Source of the DNA: Cauispirillum nitrogeniifigens
GTDB lineage: Bacteria > Pseudomonadota > Alphaproteobacteria > Rhodospirillales > Rhodospirillaceae
Direction: 5' to 3'
Assembly (NCBI RefSeq): GCF_049800675.1
Contig: NZ_JBLOOT010000009.1
Span: 62,001 to 126,000 of the forward strand
DNA: 64,000 nt
Below, piece after piece: positions 1 to 9,077 of this stretch (positions are counted from its first letter, which is position 1; the number at the start of each line of letters is the position of its first letter). Made by a program: the position numbers and the translations under genes. Below the pieces are notes generated by a model. That model did no database searches. It was not told where the DNA came from and was given only the letters and a program-made list of their open reading frames with translations.

Positions 1-6
1 GACGCG

Positions 7-657
7 CTACGAGTCCGTGGCGACTATCCAAGCGATGAGACAGGCGAGTTGTACAAAGCTGGCAGTCATCAATGCCAAAACCACCGACAGGGCGAGCATG
101 ATGGCGCCGCCGAGCGGGCTGTCGTGCTCCTCCATGTCGGTCGGGCTGCGGACTTCCTTGGTAACCAGGGCCACGGGCAACGCGGCGATCAGGACCGCCA
201 CGAAAGGCCCCGGCATTCCGAAAAAGACAAAGTGGAGCAGCAGCATCCCGGCGTAAGAGGCGGCGAAGAAGACCACAGGCCCGACGCCCAGGAACAGCGC
301 CACGACCAGCACCAGGAACTGCGCCCAAGTCATGAGTCCCGCAGCGCCTTGTGGGACGCCCAAAGAGGGCTCCATGATGATGTTGAGCGCTCGCCCGCCG
401 ATGGCGCAGCCGACCGTCATCGCCAGGTGCGCGATCTTGCTGCGCCGGCCGAACACGGTCATCCCCACCAGGGTCGCTAAGGTCGACGCCAAAGCGACCT
501 GAGTCATGAGCGCCTTACGTTCAAGGTATGATGCCTCGGCCAGCCAGAGGAGGCGGGGCACCGCCACGGCCTCGATGGCGACCACCACCAGCACCAGTAT
601 GGCCAGCCCCAGCGTCAGGCGGTCCCGCGCGCCGTAGTACAGATCGACCCAGTGCAT
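7..657 (-). CDS. small multi-pass membrane protein of unknown function
   Basis: I do not recognise the family. The 216-residue protein is almost entirely hydrophobic, with about five or six membrane segments (for example around AILVLVVVAIEAVAVP, FLVLVVALFLGVGPVVFF and the C-terminal AIMLALSVVLALMTASF), so it should sit in the inner membrane. An upstream in-frame ATG at 687 has no ribosome binding site. The ATG at 657 follows GGGGGAG at good spacing, so I start there. The gene ends just inside the window edge, and its downstream neighbour is outside it. Its 5' side faces the recQ-derived remnant. There is no catalytic or binding motif to suggest a job. Confidence 0.6.
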   Translation of the reverse strand: MHWVDLYYGARDRLTLGLAILVLVVVAIEAVAVPRLLWLAEASYLERKALMTQVALASTLATLVGMTVFGRRSKIAHLAMTVGCAIGGRALNIIMEPSLGVPQGAAGLMTWAQFLVLVVALFLGVGPVVFFAASYAGMLLLHFVFFGMPGPFVAVLIAALPVALVTKEVRSPTDMEEHDSPLGGAIMLALSVVLALMTASFVQLACLIAWIVATDS

Positions 658-740
658 TGCTCCCCCGACACCGCCCCACCGCGACATAATGTGGCATCAG
701 GTGGCGTCGTTGTATCTCAAACCATCTTGGGTGTGTTACC

Positions 741-851
741 CGCCTCCGCCACGAACCCCGTGACCATGTCCAGGAACTCCCGGCCCTGTTCCTTGGCCAG
801 TTTCAGGCGGCGGCCGCGCAGGGCCTGGAACAGGGCTTCGTCCTCCGGCCG
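741..851 (-). pseudogene. recQ 3'-end remnant (degenerate partial duplication)
   Basis: Two blocks copy the intact recQ gene nearby. 741-785 matches 1360-1404 with 4 mismatches in 45, and 786-851 matches 1528-1593 with 3 mismatches in 66. The 123 bp between those blocks in recQ (41 codons, part of the C-terminal HRDC region) are missing here, and the joint lies at a shared GCC. In the recQ frame the piece still reads EDEALFQALRGRRLKLAKEQG followed by REFLDMVTGFVA, then runs to a TGA at 717-719. An in-frame TGA at 876-878 lies upstream, and there is no plausible start with a ribosome site, so it is a relic and not a gene. Confidence 0.85.
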
Positions 852-887
852 CCGCTCCACCCCGCCGCGCGAGGTTCAGGGGCTCGC

Positions 888-1271
888 TTACGGCTTGGCC
901 ACTTCCCATGCGCCGTTGGCCATGCCGGCCCCGGTGGTGTCACCGGGTTGCTTGTCGCGGACCCATAGGTACAGCGGCTGCCCCTTGTAGGCCCACTGCT
1001 TGCCACCGTCGGGGCGGTCGATGACGGAATAGTCACCGCTGCCGGTGGCATCCGCATCGGCCATGAGGGGCGGCCAGTTCGCGGCGCAGGCGTCGACACA
1101 GGCCGACTGGCCCGGCTGGTCCTTGGCATAGGTGTAGAGGGTCATGCCCTCGGGGTTTGCCAGCACGCTGCCCATGGTCGTGTCCATCTTCTGGACAGGA
1201 GCGTCGGCGGCCTGGGCGGTGGTGGCGGTGAGCAGGGCGGCACAGGCAACGAAGGCGAAGCGAGCACGCAT
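888..1271 (-). CDS. secreted protein with YxFxD-type repeat (COG4315-like)
   Basis: The 127-residue product has a signal peptide (MRARFAFVACAALLTATTAQA, cut after AQA). Its short mature domain carries the pattern of the predicted secreted/lipoprotein repeat family: TMGSVLANPEGMTLYTYAKD, then ACVDACAANWPPL and the second half GKQWAYKGQPLYLWVRDK. The function of this family is unknown; members are periplasmic. No lipobox cysteine is present, so the protein is probably soluble. ATG at 1271 follows GGGAGGA and is preferred over an in-frame start at 1343. It lies between recQ and the recQ remnant, which suggests the locus was rearranged. Confidence 0.75.
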   Translation of the reverse strand: MRARFAFVACAALLTATTAQAADAPVQKMDTTMGSVLANPEGMTLYTYAKDQPGQSACVDACAANWPPLMADADATGSGDYSVIDRPDGGKQWAYKGQPLYLWVRDKQPGDTTGAGMANGAWEVAKP

Positions 1272-1356
1272 GGCATCCTCCCGGTGCATTCCCAGTCCCC
1301 TCCGTAGGGGAACACCGCCGGGACGCCGGGGCGCCGCCCTCATCCGCTATTTCCGG

Positions 1357-3168
1357 TCACACCCCCGCCACGAACCCCGTCACCACGTCCAGGAACTCCC
1401 GGCCGTAACGCTCCAGCTTGCTGGCGCCGATGCCGGGGAGTTCGGCCATGGCGGTCAGGGTGGCGGGGCGGGCGCGGGCGATTTCGACCAGGGTGGCGTC
1501 GTGGAAGATGACGTAGGGCGGCACGCCCTGCTCCTTGGCCAGTTCCAGGCGGCGGCCGCGCAGGGCCTGGAACAGGGCTTCGTCCTCGGGCCGGTCGAGG
1601 ACCGTGCGGCGTTCGCTGGTGCGGTCCTTCCTGGCCTTTGAGCGGCCGGGGTCGCGGCGCAGCCAGATCTTTTCCTCGCCGCGCAGGACCGGGCGCACGT
1701 TGGGGCCCAGGTGCAGACCGCCGTGGCCGTCGACGTCCACCACCACATGGCCCATGGCGATGAGCTGGCGCAGCACCGACTGCCAGGTGTCCTTGGACTC
1801 CGTCTCGCCGACGCCGAAGGTCGGCAGGCGATGGTGGCCCAGGCTGCGCACCCGTTCGGTGGTGGTGCCGCGCAGCACGTCGATGACGTGCCCGGCGCCG
1901 AAGCGCTGGCCGGTGCGGTAGATGGCCGACAGGGCCTTCTGCGCCACCTCGGTGCCGTCGAACTGGTCCACCGGCTCCAGGCAGGTGTCGCAGTTGCCGC
2001 AGGGCTCGCAGCCGTCGTTGAAGTATTCCAGCAGCACCTGGCGGCGGCAGCGGGTGGTTTCGCAGAAACCCATCAGGGCGTTGAGCTTGCGCCGCTCCAC
2101 GGCCTTCTTCTCGGGCGGGGCCTCCGACCCCTCGATCATCTGGCGGACCTTGGCGACGTCCTGGATGCCGTAGACCATCCAGGCGTCCGACGGCAGGCCG
2201 TCGCGGCCGGCGCGCCCCGTCTCCTGGTAATAGGCTTCCAACGACTTGGGCAGGTCCAGGTGGGCGACGAAGCGCACGTCGGGCTTGTCGATGCCCATGC
2301 CGAAAGCGATGGTCGCGCACATGATCAGGCCGTCCTCGCGCAGGAACTTGTCCTGGTTGGCGGCGCGGATGTCCTTGCCCAGGCCGGCGTGGTAGGCCAG
2401 CGCCTCCAGGCCCTGCTCGCGCAGCCAGGTGGCGGTGTCCTCCACCTTCTGGCGCGACAGGCAGTAGACGATGCCGCTCTCGCCGGGATGTTCCTCGCGG
2501 ATGAAGCGCAGGAGCTGGGCGCGCGGGTTGTCCTTCAGGCCGACGCGGTAGCGGATGTTGGGGCGGTCGAAGCCGCTGATGAACTGCCGCCCGGAGCCCA
2601 GGTTCAGGCGCTCGACGATCTCGCGCCGGGTGGGGCCGTCGGCGGTGGCCGTCAGGGCGATGCGCGGCACGCCCGGAAACTGCTCGTGCAGGGTGGCGAG
2701 CTGGAGGTATTCCGGCCGGAAGTCGTGGCCCCATTGGGACACGCAATGCGCCTCGTCGATGGCGAACAGCGCCAGCGGGCAGCGGTGCAGCAGGTCGAGG
2801 AACCCCGGCTGCATCAGCCGTTCGGGCGCCACGTAGACCATGTCGATGGTGCCGTCCATCATGGCCCGCGCCACCCCGGCGCTGTCCCCGGCCCCCATGG
2901 TGGAGTTCAGCGCGGCGGCGCGCACGCCGACCTGACGCAGGGCCTCCACCTGATCCTGCATGAGGGCGATGAGCGGGCTGACGACGATGCCGACTCCGGG
3001 ACGGGCCAGGGCCGGGATCTGGTAGCACAGCGACTTGCCGCCGCCGGTGGGCATCAGCACCAGGGCGTCGCCGCCGGCGATGACGTGCGCCACGACCTCC
3101 TGCTGCTGCCCGCGAAAGGCATCGTAGCCGAAGGTCGTCCGCAAGATATGGAGGGGGTCGCCAGTCAT
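1357..3168 (-). CDS. recQ: ATP-dependent DNA helicase RecQ
   Basis: This is a 603-residue 3'-to-5' DNA helicase for recombination and replication-fork repair. Visible in order are the Walker A motif TGGGKS (residues 41-46), the DEAH box in IDEAHCVSQWGHDFRPEY, helicase motifs IV-VI including YYQETGRAGRDG, the zinc-binding RecQ-C cysteines CRRQVLLEYFNDGCEPC plus GNCDTC, and a C-terminal HRDC domain (about 525-600). The length is normal for the family. The start at 3168 gives the usual N-terminus ahead of FGYDAFRGQQQEVV. It is divergent from the efflux genes across a 154-bp gap in which I see no clear promoter. Part of its 3' end is duplicated downstream at 741-851. Confidence 0.97.
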   Translation of the reverse strand: MTGDPLHILRTTFGYDAFRGQQQEVVAHVIAGGDALVLMPTGGGKSLCYQIPALARPGVGIVVSPLIALMQDQVEALRQVGVRAAALNSTMGAGDSAGVARAMMDGTIDMVYVAPERLMQPGFLDLLHRCPLALFAIDEAHCVSQWGHDFRPEYLQLATLHEQFPGVPRIALTATADGPTRREIVERLNLGSGRQFISGFDRPNIRYRVGLKDNPRAQLLRFIREEHPGESGIVYCLSRQKVEDTATWLREQGLEALAYHAGLGKDIRAANQDKFLREDGLIMCATIAFGMGIDKPDVRFVAHLDLPKSLEAYYQETGRAGRDGLPSDAWMVYGIQDVAKVRQMIEGSEAPPEKKAVERRKLNALMGFCETTRCRRQVLLEYFNDGCEPCGNCDTCLEPVDQFDGTEVAQKALSAIYRTGQRFGAGHVIDVLRGTTTERVRSLGHHRLPTFGVGETESKDTWQSVLRQLIAMGHVVVDVDGHGGLHLGPNVRPVLRGEEKIWLRRDPGRSKARKDRTSERRTVLDRPEDEALFQALRGRRLELAKEQGVPPYVIFHDATLVEIARARPATLTAMAELPGIGASKLERYGREFLDVVTGFVAGV

Positions 3169-3322
3169 GGCCCCATGTTATAGGGGCTCCGGGCCGTCAG
3201 GAGAAGGGGCCTCGCGCATCCGGTTCAGGAAGGGTTCATCAGCAAAGGCTGATGTTGACGAAACGCACTGCGGGGCGCCCAATCCCCTGGGTGGGGAAGG
3301 GTGGAATGACAAGGGGATGGGT

Positions 3323-4654
3323 ATGCTGCCGAATGTCCTGCGCCGCTACGGGCGGCGCCTGCTGGTGGTGCCGCCGCTGCTGCTGGCGGTGGTGATCCTG
3401 GTGGTGGCGACCAAGGGCCGCCCGGCGCCCGAGCGGCTGGAGACGGCCGAGGTGGCGCGCCCCGCCCGCGTGGTCGCCGTGCCGCGCCTGGATCTGGTGC
3501 CGCGCGTCACCGCCCACGGCACGGTGGTGCCCGGCCGTACCTGGGACGCCGTGGCAGAGGTCGCCGGCCGCGTGCTGGAGGTCCACCCCGAGCTGCGGAA
3601 CGGCGCCATCCTGCCGGCCGGAACGGTGCTGGCGCGCATCGACCCCTCGGCGGCCGAACTGGCTCTGGCCCAGGTGGAGGCGCAGCTGCGCGAACTGGAT
3701 ATCCGCGAGCGCAACACCCGCAAGTCCCTGGAGATCGAACGCCGCACCCTGACCTCCCTGCGCCGCGACCAGGAGCGCAAGAAGACCCTGGGCGAACGCG
3801 GCGCCGCCGCCCAGTCGTCCATCGACACCGCCGAGCGCGCCGTGCTCCAGGGCGAGCAGCAGGTGCAGTCGCTGGAAAACAGCCTCAGCACCCTGCCGCA
3901 GGAGCGCGCGGTGCTGGAGGCCCGCCGCGCCGACGCCGCCCGCGATGTCGCCCGCACGGTCATCGCCGCGCCGTTCGACATCCGGGTCCGCGAATTGGCC
4001 GTGGAGGTCGACCAGTACGCCGCGCGCGGGCAGGTGCTGGCCCGCGCCGACGGCATCAAGGTGGCCGAGGTCGCCGCCCAGGTGCCGCTTGACCGGCTGT
4101 GGACCCTGCTGCCTCCGGGTGCGGACGCCCCGCCGGACATGAGCAAGATGGCCGAGATCCTGGGCATCGACCCGGTGGTGCGGCTGACCGCCGGCGACCT
4201 GACAGTGGACTGGCCCGCCCGTGTCGCCCGCGTGGCCGAGACGGTGGACCCGCGCACCCGCACCGTCGGCGTCATCGTCGCCGTGGACGACCCCTATACC
4301 CAGGCCCGGCCGGGCGAGCGCCCGCCGCTGACGCGGTCCATGTTCGTCGAGGTGGAACTGCGCGGCCGCCCGCGCGCCGGCAGTCTGGTCATCCCCCGTG
4401 AAGCCCTGCGCCGCACCCCCGGCGGTCAGCCGGTGGTGTGGGTGCTCGACGCCCAGGACCGCCTGCGCACCCGCCCCGTCGATGTCGCCTTCCGCCAGGA
4501 CGGTCTGGCGGTGCTGCGCGACGGCGTGGCCGAGGGCGAGCGGGTGGTGCTGTCCGACCTCATCCCCGCCGTCGAGGGCATGCTGGTCAGGCCGGTGCCC
4601 GACGAGGCCGCCGCCGCCCGACTGAGCGCCCAGGCGCTGGGAACGGCGCCATGA
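3323..4654 (+). CDS. RND efflux periplasmic adaptor (membrane fusion protein)
   Basis: The 443-residue HlyD/AcrA-type adaptor links an inner-membrane RND pump to an outer-membrane channel. It has an N-terminal membrane anchor (RRLLVVPPLLLAVVILVVATKG), a split lipoyl domain (GRVLEVHPELRNGAILPAGTVL), a coiled-coil hairpin rich in E, R and Q (about residues 130-230), and a beta-barrel and membrane-proximal domain ending in VVLSDLIPAVEGMLV. ATG at 3323 has AGGGG six bases upstream; the ATG at 3317 is the alternative. Its TGA overlaps the ATG of the pump gene, so the two are translationally coupled. No outer-membrane factor gene follows. Confidence 0.9.
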   Translation: MLPNVLRRYGRRLLVVPPLLLAVVILVVATKGRPAPERLETAEVARPARVVAVPRLDLVPRVTAHGTVVPGRTWDAVAEVAGRVLEVHPELRNGAILPAGTVLARIDPSAAELALAQVEAQLRELDIRERNTRKSLEIERRTLTSLRRDQERKKTLGERGAAAQSSIDTAERAVLQGEQQVQSLENSLSTLPQERAVLEARRADAARDVARTVIAAPFDIRVRELAVEVDQYAARGQVLARADGIKVAEVAAQVPLDRLWTLLPPGADAPPDMSKMAEILGIDPVVRLTAGDLTVDWPARVARVAETVDPRTRTVGVIVAVDDPYTQARPGERPPLTRSMFVEVELRGRPRAGSLVIPREALRRTPGGQPVVWVLDAQDRLRTRPVDVAFRQDGLAVLRDGVAEGERVVLSDLIPAVEGMLVRPVPDEAAAARLSAQALGTAP

Positions 4655-7600
4655 TCCGCTTTTTCGCCGCCCACCGCACGGCGGCCAACATCCTGCTGGT
4701 GGGCATCGTCGCGCTGGGCATCGCCGCCGTTCCGTCGATGAAGCGCGAGACGTTCCCCGACATCGCGCCCGATCAGGTGGAGGTGCGCGTGCTCTATCCC
4801 GGCGCCTCGGCCGAGGATGTCGAGGACGCCGTGTGCAGCCGCGTCGAGGCGGCCGTCGAGGCCGTCGAGCACCGCGACGAAACGCAGTGCGAGGCGCGCG
4901 AGGGCGTCGGCATCGCCGTCATCAAGATGGCGGAGGGCCACGACATCGACCGCTTCACCGACGACGTGAAGACGGAGGTGGAGGGCATCACCGGCTTCCC
5001 GGCCCTGGTCGAACGGCCGGTGGTCCGCCAGCTCGGCCGCCGCGACTTCGTCGCCGCCGTGGCGGTGACCGGCGCGGTCAGCCGCACCGCCCTGCGCGAC
5101 TATGCCGAGGATCTGAAGGACCGCATGATCCAGCTCGGCGAGGTCAGCCAGGTGACTTTCCGGGGCTTCTCCACCCGTCAGGTGCGCATCGGCCTGACCC
5201 AGGAGGCGCTGCGCCGCCACGGCCTGACGGTGGCCGACGTCGCCGAGCGGGTGCGCGCTCAGAACGTCAGCCGCCCGGCCGGCCTGCTGGAGACGGCCGG
5301 CGGCGACCTCATCCTGCGGCTGGAGGACGAGAGCCGCACGCCCATGGGCCTGCACGATCTGGTCATCGTGGAAAGCGAGGCCGGCGGGCAGGTGCGCCTG
5401 GGCGACATCGCCACCATCGACGAACGCTTCGACAACGACTGGGACGCCGTGACCTTCAACGGCCAGCCCGCCGCCCTGCTGGAGGTCAACAAGACCAAGG
5501 TCCAGGACAGCCTGGACGTCATGGACGCCCTCAACCGCTTCCTCGACGCGGAGCGCGCCCGCGCCCCGCCCGGCGTGACGCTGGAGGTGGTGGCCGACAT
5601 GGCCTCCATCGTGCGCGACCGCCTGGAGACGCTGACCACCAACGGCATCCAGGGGCTCATCCTGGTGTTCGGAATCCTGTGGCTGTTCTTCAGTTTCCGC
5701 TACAGTTTCTGGGTCGCCATGGGCCTGCCGGTGTCGTTCATGGGCACCTTCTTCCTGATGGGCGTGTTCGGCTATTCGCTGGACATGATCACCATGGTCG
5801 GGCTGCTCATCGCCATCGGCCTGCTGATGGACGACGCCATCGTCATCGCCGAGAACGTCGCCGCCCACCGGGCGCGTGGCGCCTCGGCCTTCGACGCCGC
5901 GGTGCATGGCACGCGGCAGGTGCTGCCGGGGGTGGTGGCGTCGTTCCTGACCACCCTGTGCATCTTCGGCGCCCTGGCCTTCATGGAAGGCCGCATGGGG
6001 CAGGTGCTGCGGGTCATGCCGGTGGTGCTGGTGATGACCCTGGCGGTCAGCCTGCTGGAAGCCTTCCTCATCCTGCCCAACCACATCGCCGGTGCCATCG
6101 CCAAGCCCGACCGCCCGTCGCGCGTCCGCGCCGCCTTCGAGCGGTGGTTCGAGCATGTCCGGCTGGAGCGGTTCGGGCCGCTGGTCGACCGGGCGGTGCG
6201 CTGGCGCTACCTGACGCTGGGCATCATGCTGGGGCTGGTGGTGATCACCATCGCGCTGCCGGCGGCCGGGCTGCTGAAGTTCCGCGCCTTCCCCGACCTG
6301 GAGGGCGACGTCGCCGAGGCCCGCATCCTGCTGCCGCAGGGCACGCCGCTGGCCCGCACCCAGGAGGTGGTCGAGCGCGTCCTGGCCGAAGGCCGGGCAG
6401 TGGCCGGGGACTGGGGGCAGGACGGGCTCATCCGCCACGCCACCGTATCCTATGGCCGCAACGCCGATGCCTTCGAGAGCGGCGCCCACGTCGCCACCGT
6501 GACCCTGGACCTGATCGGGTCGGAGCAGCGGGCGCACAGCCTGGATACCTTCCTCGACGACTGGCGGGCACGGGTCGGGCTGGTGCCCGACGTCATCGCC
6601 CTGAAGTTCACCGAGCGCGAGATGGGACCGGCCGGCCGCGACATCGACGTGCGCCTGCACGGCCGCGACCTCGACCGCCTCAAGGCGGCGTCCCTGGAGC
6701 TTCAGGACTGGCTCAACGCCTATGCCGGGGTGCGCGACCTGTCCGACGACCTGCGGCCCGGCAAGCCGGAACTGCGCCTGCACCTCAAGGACGGGGCGGC
6801 GGCGCTCGGCTTCACCGCCGACGGCATCGCCGGGCAGGTGCGGGCGGCCTTCCAGGGCGTGACGGTGGACGAGTTCCAGGCCGGCGGCCAGACCGTGGAG
6901 ATCGACGTCCGGCTGGCCGAGAGCGACCGCGCCAGCCTGGGCGACGTGGATGACTTCTTCGTCACCGTGCCCGGTGGCAGCGGCGGCCAGGTGCCCCTGT
7001 CGGCGGTGGCCGAGGTCGAGCAGGCGCGCGGCTGGGCCCGCATCCAGCGCATCGACGGCCGCCGCACGGTGTCGGTGCAGGGCGTGGTGACGGCGCCGGG
7101 CAATGCCGCCGAGATCCTCAACCACACCCGCGCCGAGTTCCTGCCCGGCTTGCGCGAACGCTATCCCGAACTGACCATCTCCCTGGAAGGGGCGGCCAAG
7201 GAAACCGCCAAGACCGGCGCCAGCGTGCGGCGCAACCTCATCCTCGGGCTGGTCGGCATCTACCTGCTGCTGGCCTTCCAGTTCCGCAGCTATGCCGAGC
7301 CGGTGGCGGTGATGGTGGCCATCCCCCTGGCCCTGGTCGGCGCCTTCTGGGCGCACCTGTTCATGGGGCTGGACCTGTCGATGCCGTCCATCGTCGGGCT
7401 GGCGGCGCTCACCGGGGTGGTGGTCAACGACTCCATCCTGCTGGTGCTGTTCATCAAGGAGCGCGTGCACGCCGGCCAGAAGGCCAGCCACGCCGCATCC
7501 CTGGCGGCGCGCGAACGCTTCCGGGCGATCATCCTGACGTCGCTGACCACGGTGGGGGGGCTGGTGCCGCTGCTGCTGGAAACCAGCCTCCAGGCGCAGA

Positions 7601-7776
7601 TCCTCATTCCGCTGGCGACCAGCCTGGCCTTCGGGCTGACCAGCGCCACCATCCTGAGCCTGTTCATGGTGCCGGCGCTGTATGCCATCCTCGACGACTT
7701 CGGCCTCAGCGAGCACAAGCGCGCCCGTGGCAAGCCGCCGGTGGAGGGGCATCCGCGCCTGAAGGAAGGGGTGTGA
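4651..7776 (+). CDS. RND-family efflux transporter permease
   Basis: The 1041-residue proton-driven inner-membrane pump is of the AcrB/MdtB superfamily. The start MIRFFAAHRTAANILLVGIV is the first transmembrane helix. Membrane segment 4 carries the paired acidic residues of the proton relay in GLLMDDAIVIAENVA. The second half repeats the fold (NLILGLVGIYLLLAFQFRSY, VNDSILLVLFIKE). Large periplasmic loops lie between TM1/2 and TM7/8. ATG overlaps the adaptor stop codon. The substrate cannot be read from sequence; the closest general class is the hydrophobe/multidrug exporters. The 3' end lies two bases from the convergent DsbA-like gene, leaving no room for a separate terminator. Confidence 0.93.
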   Translation: MIRFFAAHRTAANILLVGIVALGIAAVPSMKRETFPDIAPDQVEVRVLYPGASAEDVEDAVCSRVEAAVEAVEHRDETQCEAREGVGIAVIKMAEGHDIDRFTDDVKTEVEGITGFPALVERPVVRQLGRRDFVAAVAVTGAVSRTALRDYAEDLKDRMIQLGEVSQVTFRGFSTRQVRIGLTQEALRRHGLTVADVAERVRAQNVSRPAGLLETAGGDLILRLEDESRTPMGLHDLVIVESEAGGQVRLGDIATIDERFDNDWDAVTFNGQPAALLEVNKTKVQDSLDVMDALNRFLDAERARAPPGVTLEVVADMASIVRDRLETLTTNGIQGLILVFGILWLFFSFRYSFWVAMGLPVSFMGTFFLMGVFGYSLDMITMVGLLIAIGLLMDDAIVIAENVAAHRARGASAFDAAVHGTRQVLPGVVASFLTTLCIFGALAFMEGRMGQVLRVMPVVLVMTLAVSLLEAFLILPNHIAGAIAKPDRPSRVRAAFERWFEHVRLERFGPLVDRAVRWRYLTLGIMLGLVVITIALPAAGLLKFRAFPDLEGDVAEARILLPQGTPLARTQEVVERVLAEGRAVAGDWGQDGLIRHATVSYGRNADAFESGAHVATVTLDLIGSEQRAHSLDTFLDDWRARVGLVPDVIALKFTEREMGPAGRDIDVRLHGRDLDRLKAASLELQDWLNAYAGVRDLSDDLRPGKPELRLHLKDGAAALGFTADGIAGQVRAAFQGVTVDEFQAGGQTVEIDVRLAESDRASLGDVDDFFVTVPGGSGGQVPLSAVAEVEQARGWARIQRIDGRRTVSVQGVVTAPGNAAEILNHTRAEFLPGLRERYPELTISLEGAAKETAKTGASVRRNLILGLVGIYLLLAFQFRSYAEPVAVMVAIPLALVGAFWAHLFMGLDLSMPSIVGLAALTGVVVNDSILLVLFIKERVHAGQKASHAASLAARERFRAIILTSLTTVGGLVPLLLETSLQAQILIPLATSLAFGLTSATILSLFMVPALYAILDDFGLSEHKRARGKPPVEGHPRLKEGV

Positions 7777-7777
7777 C

Positions 7778-8377
7778 CTACCCTTCCGCCAGCCGCTCGT
7801 CGAGCATGAACAGGCGATCCTGGCCCCAGAACAGCTCGCCGTTCAGCTCGTAGGTGGGGGCGCCGAAGACGCCGGCGGCGATGGTCCGCGCGGTGACGTC
7901 GGCGAAGAGGTCGGCGATCTCGGGGCTGTGCGCGCGGGCCAGCAGCGCCGCGCCGTCCAGGCCCTGCTCCGAGGCGATGGCGGCCACCGTCGCGGGGTCG
8001 GAGATGTCGCGGTCCTCGGCCCACACCGCGCGCAGCACCGCCCCGACCAGCGGGCCGACGTCGGCGCCGTCCTCCCGCGCCGCCAGCACCATGCCCGAGG
8101 CAAGGCCGGCCGGTACCGGGAAGTGCCTGGGCGTGAGCGTCAACGGGATGCCAAGGCGCCCGGACCACCGCCGCAACTCCGTCAGGCGGTACGCCTGGAC
8201 GCTGGGATGGCGCTGGGGCAGCGGCTTGCCGCCGGTTTCCTTGAACAGGGCCAGGATGTCGAAGGGTCGGACATCGACCGTTGCCCCGTGGCGGGCGGCG
8301 ATCTTCAGGAAACGGTCGTGCCCCAGGTAGGCCCACGGCGAAAGCAGGCTGAGGTGATAGGTGATGGTGCGGGCCAC
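7778..8377 (-). CDS. 2-hydroxychromene-2-carboxylate isomerase-like DsbA-family protein
   Basis: The 199-residue thioredoxin-fold protein is of the HCCA isomerase/kappa-GST type. The N-terminal strand is followed by SPWAYLG, where the DsbA cysteine pair is replaced by the serine that in this family lies near the glutathione site. The closing FGAPTYELNGELFWGQDRL is the cis-proline loop and C-terminal motif typical of the group. Family members isomerise aromatic-degradation intermediates using glutathione, but the true substrate here is unknown. It lies at the edge of the quinoprotein cluster on the same strand as the CxxxCW gene 84 bp upstream, so it may be co-transcribed with it. Confidence 0.85.
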   Translation of the reverse strand: MARTITYHLSLLSPWAYLGHDRFLKIAARHGATVDVRPFDILALFKETGGKPLPQRHPSVQAYRLTELRRWSGRLGIPLTLTPRHFPVPAGLASGMVLAAREDGADVGPLVGAVLRAVWAEDRDISDPATVAAIASEQGLDGAALLARAHSPEIADLFADVTARTIAAGVFGAPTYELNGELFWGQDRLFMLDERLAEG

Positions 8378-8461
8378 GGGGCGTCTCCTGCGCTACGGGT
8401 CTGTCCGATGATGGGGGCGGCGCCACGACGGCGCAAGCGGAACGCCCCGCGAAGCCTTGCC

Positions 8462-8998
8462 CTATGGCGCGAACGGCCGGGGGCGACCGGGGGGCATGGG
8501 CTCCAGGGACAGGCGCCAGGCGTCGAGGTCGTCCCGATACCAGTGGACAGCGGCGTATCCCCACAGGGCGGCGCGCCGGGCGGCGTTCCACGACATCCAG
8601 CAGTCGGCCTGGCAGAAGAACACCAGCGGGCGGCTCCGGTCGCCGCCGGTCAGGGCCTCCAGGGTGGCGCGGAACCACGCCTCCACGGCGGGCGGCGGGG
8701 CGGCCAGCCCGACGTTGGGCAGCCAGTGGGCGTCGGGCAGGGTTTCGTGCGGCGCCGTCTCGATCCAGCGGTCCTTCAGGGCGCCATAGGTGCCCAGGGT
8801 CAGCGGCGTGACGTCGATCAGCACCGCCCCGGCGCGACGCAGGCGCATCACCGCCTCCGTCTCCACGGTCACCGCGCCGGGCGCATGGTCGGGGGTGCGG
8901 CCGCGATAGGGCGGCTGGCGAAAGCCGTCGGGCGGCTCCACCGCTTCGGCGGGGGCGGCCAGAAGAACGGCCAGGGCGGCGAGGAGGAGCGGGCGCAT
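8462..8998 (-). CDS. PQQ-dependent catabolism-associated CxxxCW rhodanese-like protein
   Basis: This 178-residue exported protein has a signal peptide (MRPLLLAALAVLLAAPAEAV). Its rhodanese-like fold carries C129 and C133 followed by W134 in FFCQADCWMSWNAARRA. This is the hallmark of a protein family found almost only beside quinoprotein alcohol dehydrogenases. Its biochemical job is unknown; a sulfur- or redox-relay role in the periplasm is an inference from the cysteines. It is the last gene of the minus-strand group with the ABC transporter genes, 79 bp after the permease. The gap holds a partial copy of the motif seen before the cytochrome, pqqA and dehydrogenase genes. Confidence 0.88.
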   Translation of the reverse strand: MRPLLLAALAVLLAAPAEAVEPPDGFRQPPYRGRTPDHAPGAVTVETEAVMRLRRAGAVLIDVTPLTLGTYGALKDRWIETAPHETLPDAHWLPNVGLAAPPPAVEAWFRATLEALTGGDRSRPLVFFCQADCWMSWNAARRAALWGYAAVHWYRDDLDAWRLSLEPMPPGRPRPFAP

Positions 8999-9077
8999 GC
9001 CGCCACTCCACCATGGGCGGGGCGCCCCGCCAATGCGGCGAAAGTCTAATGCCGGCGTCCCCGGCGCGAGCTGCCCG

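Noticed and set aside
717..887. The recQ remnant as a functional small gene
   Set aside because: An in-frame stop precedes the homologous part, and there is no ribosome site or start codon in a suitable place.
9037..9052. A fourth copy of the quinoprotein motif (GGCGAAAGTCTAATGC)
   Set aside because: It matches less well (the GAC and GAAT positions change) and is inverted relative to the downstream CxxxCW gene, so I do not list it as a site; I mention it only as a partial match.
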